A stretch of 64,000 bases of DNA, from assembly GCA_041397525.1 (NCBI GenBank), contig JAWKWL010000004.1, forward strand, positions 1-64,000, written 5' to 3'. A program made the position numbers and the translations under genes. This DNA comes from BOKV01 sp041397525 (GTDB lineage: Bacteria > Pseudomonadota > Alphaproteobacteria > Rhizobiales > Rhizobiaceae). This document shows, one piece after another, positions 60,485 to 64,000 of this stretch; position 1 is the stretch's first letter, and the number at the start of each line of letters is the position of its first letter. The notes under the pieces were generated by a model. That model had not been told where the DNA came from. It was given only the letters and a program-made list of their open reading frames with translations, and made no database searches.

Positions 60485-62593
60485 TCAACCGGCCCGGATC
60501 AGGCGGATCGCCTGGTCCTGGCCGAAGAGGTACAGCAAGAGGCGCCTTGCCTCACCAATCGGTGTTTCAAGGTCGGGGTCGGTGGCTACCGACAGGCGGG
60601 CCTCATCGCGGGCGATTTGAAGGATATCGGCGTGGGCCTCCGCGCTGGCGAGGTTGAAACCCGGCGTGCCGGACTGGCGTGTGCCGAGCACTTCGCCTTC
60701 ACCACGCAATTTCAGGTCTTCCTCCGCGATCGCGAATCCATCATCGGTCTCCCGCATCACCTCGAGGCGGCGGCGCGCGACATCGCCCAGTGGTGCCTTG
60801 TACAAAAGGATGCAGCTTGAAGGCTTGTCGCCACGCCCGACCCGGCCGCGCAACTGGTGCAATTGCGCCAGACCAAAACGCTCTGCATGTTCGATCACCA
60901 TGATCGTCGCATCCGGCACATCAACACCGACCTCAATGACGGTTGTTGCCACCAGCAAACGGGTTTCGCCGGAGCGGAAACTTTCCATCGCGGCGTCTTT
61001 CTCGGCAGATGCCATGCGCCCGTGCACCAGCCCGACGACATTGCCGAAGCGTTCTGTCAGCGATTTGTGGCGGTCTTCTGCTGACGTAACCGGAAGTTCC
61101 TCGCTTTCCTCGACCAGCGGGCAGATCCAATAGAGTTTCTGGCCTTCAAGCAGCGCCTTGCCGGTTCGCTCGACAAGGTCGTCGAGCCGGTCGAGCGGGG
61201 TTGCCGTGGTACGGATCGGTTGGCGGCCAGCCGGTTTGCCGGTCAGTTTCGAGACGTCCATGTCACCGAAATAGGTCAGCACCAATGTACGGGGGATCGG
61301 TGTAGCCGTCATGACCAGCACATCGCTTTGCGGCCCCTTGCTTGAAAGCGCAAGGCGCTGATGCACGCCGAAGCGATGCTGCTCGTCAATGACAACAAGT
61401 CCCAGATCGGCAAATTCCACCGTGCCCTGAAACAGCGCATGGGTGCCAACCAACATCTGAATGCTGCCGTCGGCAAGACCTTCCAGGACTTCGCGGCGCT
61501 GTGTGCCCTTGTCGCGACCGGTGAGGATTGCGATGCGGATGCCTGCGGCAGAACAGAGTGGCGCAAGCGTTGCGTAATGCTGGCGTGCAAGGATTTCGGT
61601 CGGCGCCATGATTGCCGCCTGTGCTCCGTCCTCGATGGTGGCTGCCATTGCCATGAGCGCGACGATGGTTTTGCCCGAGCCGACATCGCCTTGCAACAGT
61701 CGCAACATGCGATCGGGATTTGCTAGATCGCCGAGGATTTCGGCAATGGCCGTTTCCTGCGAGGCGGTAAGCGGGTAACCGAAGGCCTTCAGGATTTGTG
61801 CCTGCAGAAGTCCTGAAGGCTTGCGTGCCTTGCCACGGGTCTTGCGCATCCGCTCGCGCATGAGCGCCAGCGCCAATTGGCCCGCGAGCAACTCATCATG
61901 TGCGAGGCGCTTTCTTGCTGGCGACAACAGATCAAGATCGACCATGTCGCGCGGATTGTGTACGCGTTCCAGCGCCTCGCGAAAAGTCGGCCATCCCTGT
62001 TGTTTCATCAGTGACGGGTCGGTCCATTCCGGCAAATTTGGCAGATGTGACAGGGCAGTGCGCACCGACTTCGCCATCACCTTCAGCGAAACGCCTGCAG
62101 TCAGCGGATAGACTGGTTCAACCAGGGGCAGGCTGGCAAAGCCCTCCTCGTCAACAATGTGATCGGGATGGACCATGGACGGCCTGCCGTTGAACCATTC
62201 CATGCGGCCGCTGACATGGCGGATTTCTCCCACTGGCAGCGACTTGTTGAGCCACTCCCCATGCGCCTTGAAGAAAACCAGTGCCATTTCGCCGGTATCG
62301 TCATGCACGAAGACGCGATAGGGAACACGGCGGTTGCCGCGCGGTGGAGGCTGATGCCGGTCAACCCGGACTTTCAGCGTCACTATCACCCCTTCGGGCG
62401 AGTTGGCGATCCCCGGTTGCCTGCGCCGGTCGATGACGCCTGCGGGCAGGTGGAACAACAACCTTCCGATGCGGGCGGGCTGGCCGTCCTCATATCCCTC
62501 CAGCAAACGGGTGAGCGATTTTTCCAGTTTGGGGCCGACACCTTCCAGCGAAGAGACCGGGGCGAAGAGCGGGTTTAGAATATCCGGTCGCAT
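60485..62593 (-). CDS. recG: ATP-dependent DNA helicase RecG
   Basis: Helicase that reverses stalled forks and acts on Holliday junctions. The 702 residues hold an N-terminal wedge (OB) domain with FHLPAGVIDRR, then SF2 motifs: LLQGDVGSGKTIVALMAMAA (Walker A), LVVIDEQHRFGVHQRL (motif II DEQH), MTATPIPRTL, and QLHQLRGRVGRGDKPS. It is divergent from sdhE, and the recG, sdhE, mfd order is standard in Rhizobiales. Confidence 0.97.
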   Translation of the reverse strand: MRPDILNPLFAPVSSLEGVGPKLEKSLTRLLEGYEDGQPARIGRLLFHLPAGVIDRRRQPGIANSPEGVIVTLKVRVDRHQPPPRGNRRVPYRVFVHDDTGEMALVFFKAHGEWLNKSLPVGEIRHVSGRMEWFNGRPSMVHPDHIVDEEGFASLPLVEPVYPLTAGVSLKVMAKSVRTALSHLPNLPEWTDPSLMKQQGWPTFREALERVHNPRDMVDLDLLSPARKRLAHDELLAGQLALALMRERMRKTRGKARKPSGLLQAQILKAFGYPLTASQETAIAEILGDLANPDRMLRLLQGDVGSGKTIVALMAMAATIEDGAQAAIMAPTEILARQHYATLAPLCSAAGIRIAILTGRDKGTQRREVLEGLADGSIQMLVGTHALFQGTVEFADLGLVVIDEQHRFGVHQRLALSSKGPQSDVLVMTATPIPRTLVLTYFGDMDVSKLTGKPAGRQPIRTTATPLDRLDDLVERTGKALLEGQKLYWICPLVEESEELPVTSAEDRHKSLTERFGNVVGLVHGRMASAEKDAAMESFRSGETRLLVATTVIEVGVDVPDATIMVIEHAERFGLAQLHQLRGRVGRGDKPSSCILLYKAPLGDVARRRLEVMRETDDGFAIAEEDLKLRGEGEVLGTRQSGTPGFNLASAEAHADILQIARDEARLSVATDPDLETPIGEARRLLLYLFGQDQAIRLIRAG

Positions 62594-62629
62594 GATCGTG
62601 TCCGGTACGCCTTCCTGGAATGCTGTCAG

Positions 62630-62744
62630 GATTCATAGCAAGTCTTGATCAGACCGAGTCAGTTTGACCGCCGCTGTCCAGAACGCAAGAGTCCAAGGTG
62701 AAATGGTTCAATCTGTTCGAAATTTGCTCCGTGGGAATTGAATC
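62630..62744. promoter_or_regulatory. Cluster of four GANTC sites
   Basis: GATTC 62630, GAGTC 62656, GAGTC 62689 and GAATC 62740 lie in 115 bases of the 225-base recG-sdhE gap. GANTC is the target of the alphaproteobacterial cell-cycle methylase CcrM, and such sites in promoters can tie transcription to replication. I see no clear core promoter. Confidence 0.35.
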
Positions 62745-62818
62745 TGTCCCATGGTCTTTTCCTGCATCGAAAGGCGCACTATACAGCCCATTCATACCAA
62801 CCGGAATGTTTCTCACCC

Positions 62819-63148
62819 ATGGCCAGCGACAATTCACATCGCGGCGCGAGCGCGAATGCAAATCTCGATGCCAGGCGCAAGCAAATGATCTATCGCGCCA
62901 ACCATCGCGGCATCAAGGAAATGGACATCATGCTGGGCGGTTTTGCCGAAGCCTGCATCGGTGACATGTCCGAGGCGGAGCTTGATGCGTTTGAGGCACT
63001 GATGGCTGAAACTGACCGGGATTTGCTGACCTGGTTCACCGGTGAAGTTGCGGTTCCCGAAGCAGTGCACACGCCTGTCTTCGACCAGGTGGCGGAATTT
63101 CAGGCGATGCGCCTCAAGCAGGCTGCGGAGAGCGGCAAAAATGGCTAA
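62819..63148 (+). CDS. sdhE: Succinate dehydrogenase assembly factor SdhE
   Basis: Small helical protein that helps flavin attachment to SdhA. The diagnostic residues RRKQMIYRANHRGIKEMDIM include the RGxxE motif, followed by LGGFAE and DRDLLTWFTGEVAVPEA. I chose ATG 62819 (109 residues); the open frame to 62738 has no family similarity. No ribosome site is seen, so a short leaderless message is possible. It overlaps mfd by nine bases. Confidence 0.92.
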   Translation: MASDNSHRGASANANLDARRKQMIYRANHRGIKEMDIMLGGFAEACIGDMSEAELDAFEALMAETDRDLLTWFTGEVAVPEAVHTPVFDQVAEFQAMRLKQAAESGKNG

Positions 63149-64000
63149 GGCATTGTTCAAGCCGGAAGCCGTGATGGACGGCGACCTGGCAGTTACGCTT
63201 GCCGGTGTGCCGGAAGGCTACAAGGCGCATGTGCTGGCAGAAATTGCGGCGGCCGCCCACAAGCTCGGGCGTAACGGGCTGGTCTATGCAGCCAGCGACA
63301 GCCAGCATTTGTCGGCGATCCGCTCCGCACTGGCATTCTACGCACCGTCACTTGATGTGATCGAACTGCCCGCATGGGATTGCCTGCCCTATGACCGGGT
63401 TTCACCAAGTTCGGAGGTGATTGCATGCCGCATTGCCACGCTTGGCCGGTTGGCTCGGATTGGTGCCGGCGGGAAGCCCGGCAAGCCGCTTCTGGTGCTG
63501 ACAACCGCGAATGCGTTGATGCAACGCAATGCGCCCCGCCAATTCATGGCAACGCAGGCGCAACATCTGGCGCCCGGCAACCGCATCCACATGGACAAGC
63601 TCGCACATTGGCTGGCCGGGAACGGGTTCGAACGCACGTCAACGGTGCGCGAACGCGGTGAATTCGCGGTGCGGGGTGGCATAGTCGATCTGTTCGCACC
63701 GGGGGATGGCGAGCCGCTTCGGCTCGATTTTTTCGGCGACACCCTGGAATCCATCCGCAGTTTCGATGCCGCGTCGCAAAGAACGACGGGCCAGTTGAAG
63801 GAATTGTCGCTCGCTCCGATGAGCGAATTGACGCTGGACGAAGGCTCGATCAGCCGGTTTCGCAGCCAGTATGTCTCCATGTTTGGTGCCGCAACGCGCG
63901 ATGATGCGTTGTATGAGGCGGTCAGCGAAGGGCGCAAGTTTGCCGGAACCGAACACTGGTTGCCGCTGTTCTTCGAGAGGCTCGAAACATCTTTCGACTA
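63140..64000 (+). CDS. mfd: Transcription-repair coupling factor, N-terminal part
   Basis: Removes RNA polymerase stalled at DNA lesions and recruits UvrA. The window holds the first 287 codons, cut by the right edge. The UvrB-like domain is visible: VIELPAWDCLPYDRVSPSSE, VLTTANALMQRNAP, and RGGIVDLFAPGDGEPLRLDF. The ATG at 63140 overlaps the sdhE stop. The rest of the gene, with the helicase motifs, lies beyond the window. Confidence 0.94.

Overview
The window is typical alphaproteobacterial chromosome, most like the Hyphomicrobiales (Rhizobiales). The evidence is gene order: nuoH-N, birA, rnj, mce, DUF1467, proS, lolCD, dnaE; then rpsB, tsf, pyrH, frr, uppS, cdsA, rseP, bamA, lpxD, fabZ, lpxA, lpxI, lpxB, gltA; and recG, sdhE, mfd. 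LpxI instead of LpxH, a short ProRS without the INS editing domain, and a ribosomal protein S2 with an added C-terminal helix-hairpin-helix segment fit this group; the S2 tail argues against Rhizobiaceae proper. I cannot name a genus. No rRNA, tRNA, CRISPR array, insertion sequence or prophage was seen.

Layout. 1-7554: distal half of the complex I operon (nuoH to nuoN), with overlapping or closely spaced genes. 7.5-14.7 kb: birA, RNase J, methylmalonyl-CoA epimerase, a DUF1467 membrane protein, prolyl-tRNA synthetase, the LolCD lipoprotein exporter, and a 32-residue ORF behind a promoter with LexA-like half-sites. 14.8-32.4 kb: dnaE, then translation and nucleotide genes and the envelope block (isoprenoid carrier, CDP-DAG, RseP, BamA, lipid A synthesis). 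32.5-44.8 kb: gltA, MarC, a PP2C-like protein, gyrA, LysE, a broken DUF4268-type gene in AT-richer DNA, two small membrane proteins, coaD, two cyclophilins, queA and tgt. 44.8-53.5 kb: small exported proteins, a large MscS-type channel, an APH-type kinase, and a lipid/glycan group (TVP38, GT2, GT39, PAP2). 53.5-60.5 kb: an acyl-CoA catabolic locus with two divergent operons. 60.5-64 kb: recG, sdhE and the start of mfd, cut by the window end.

The most interesting reading is catabolic. The kinase at 48243-49289 and the acyl-CoA dehydrogenase at 57176-58441 look like the two halves of animal ACAD10/ACAD11, which links phosphorylation and removal of a 4-hydroxyl on acyl-CoAs. Beside the dehydrogenase lie a MaoC hydratase, an MFE2-like SDR and a thiolase, which together could complete a beta-oxidation cycle. 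The divergent promoter carries a perfect palindrome TTTACG-GTTA-CGTAAA. Other points: GyrA has Ile at the quinolone Ser83 position; Tgt has lost three of four zinc ligands; a perfect inverted repeat sits in front of a YgaP-like gene; birA has no ordinary start codon ahead of its conserved N-terminus.
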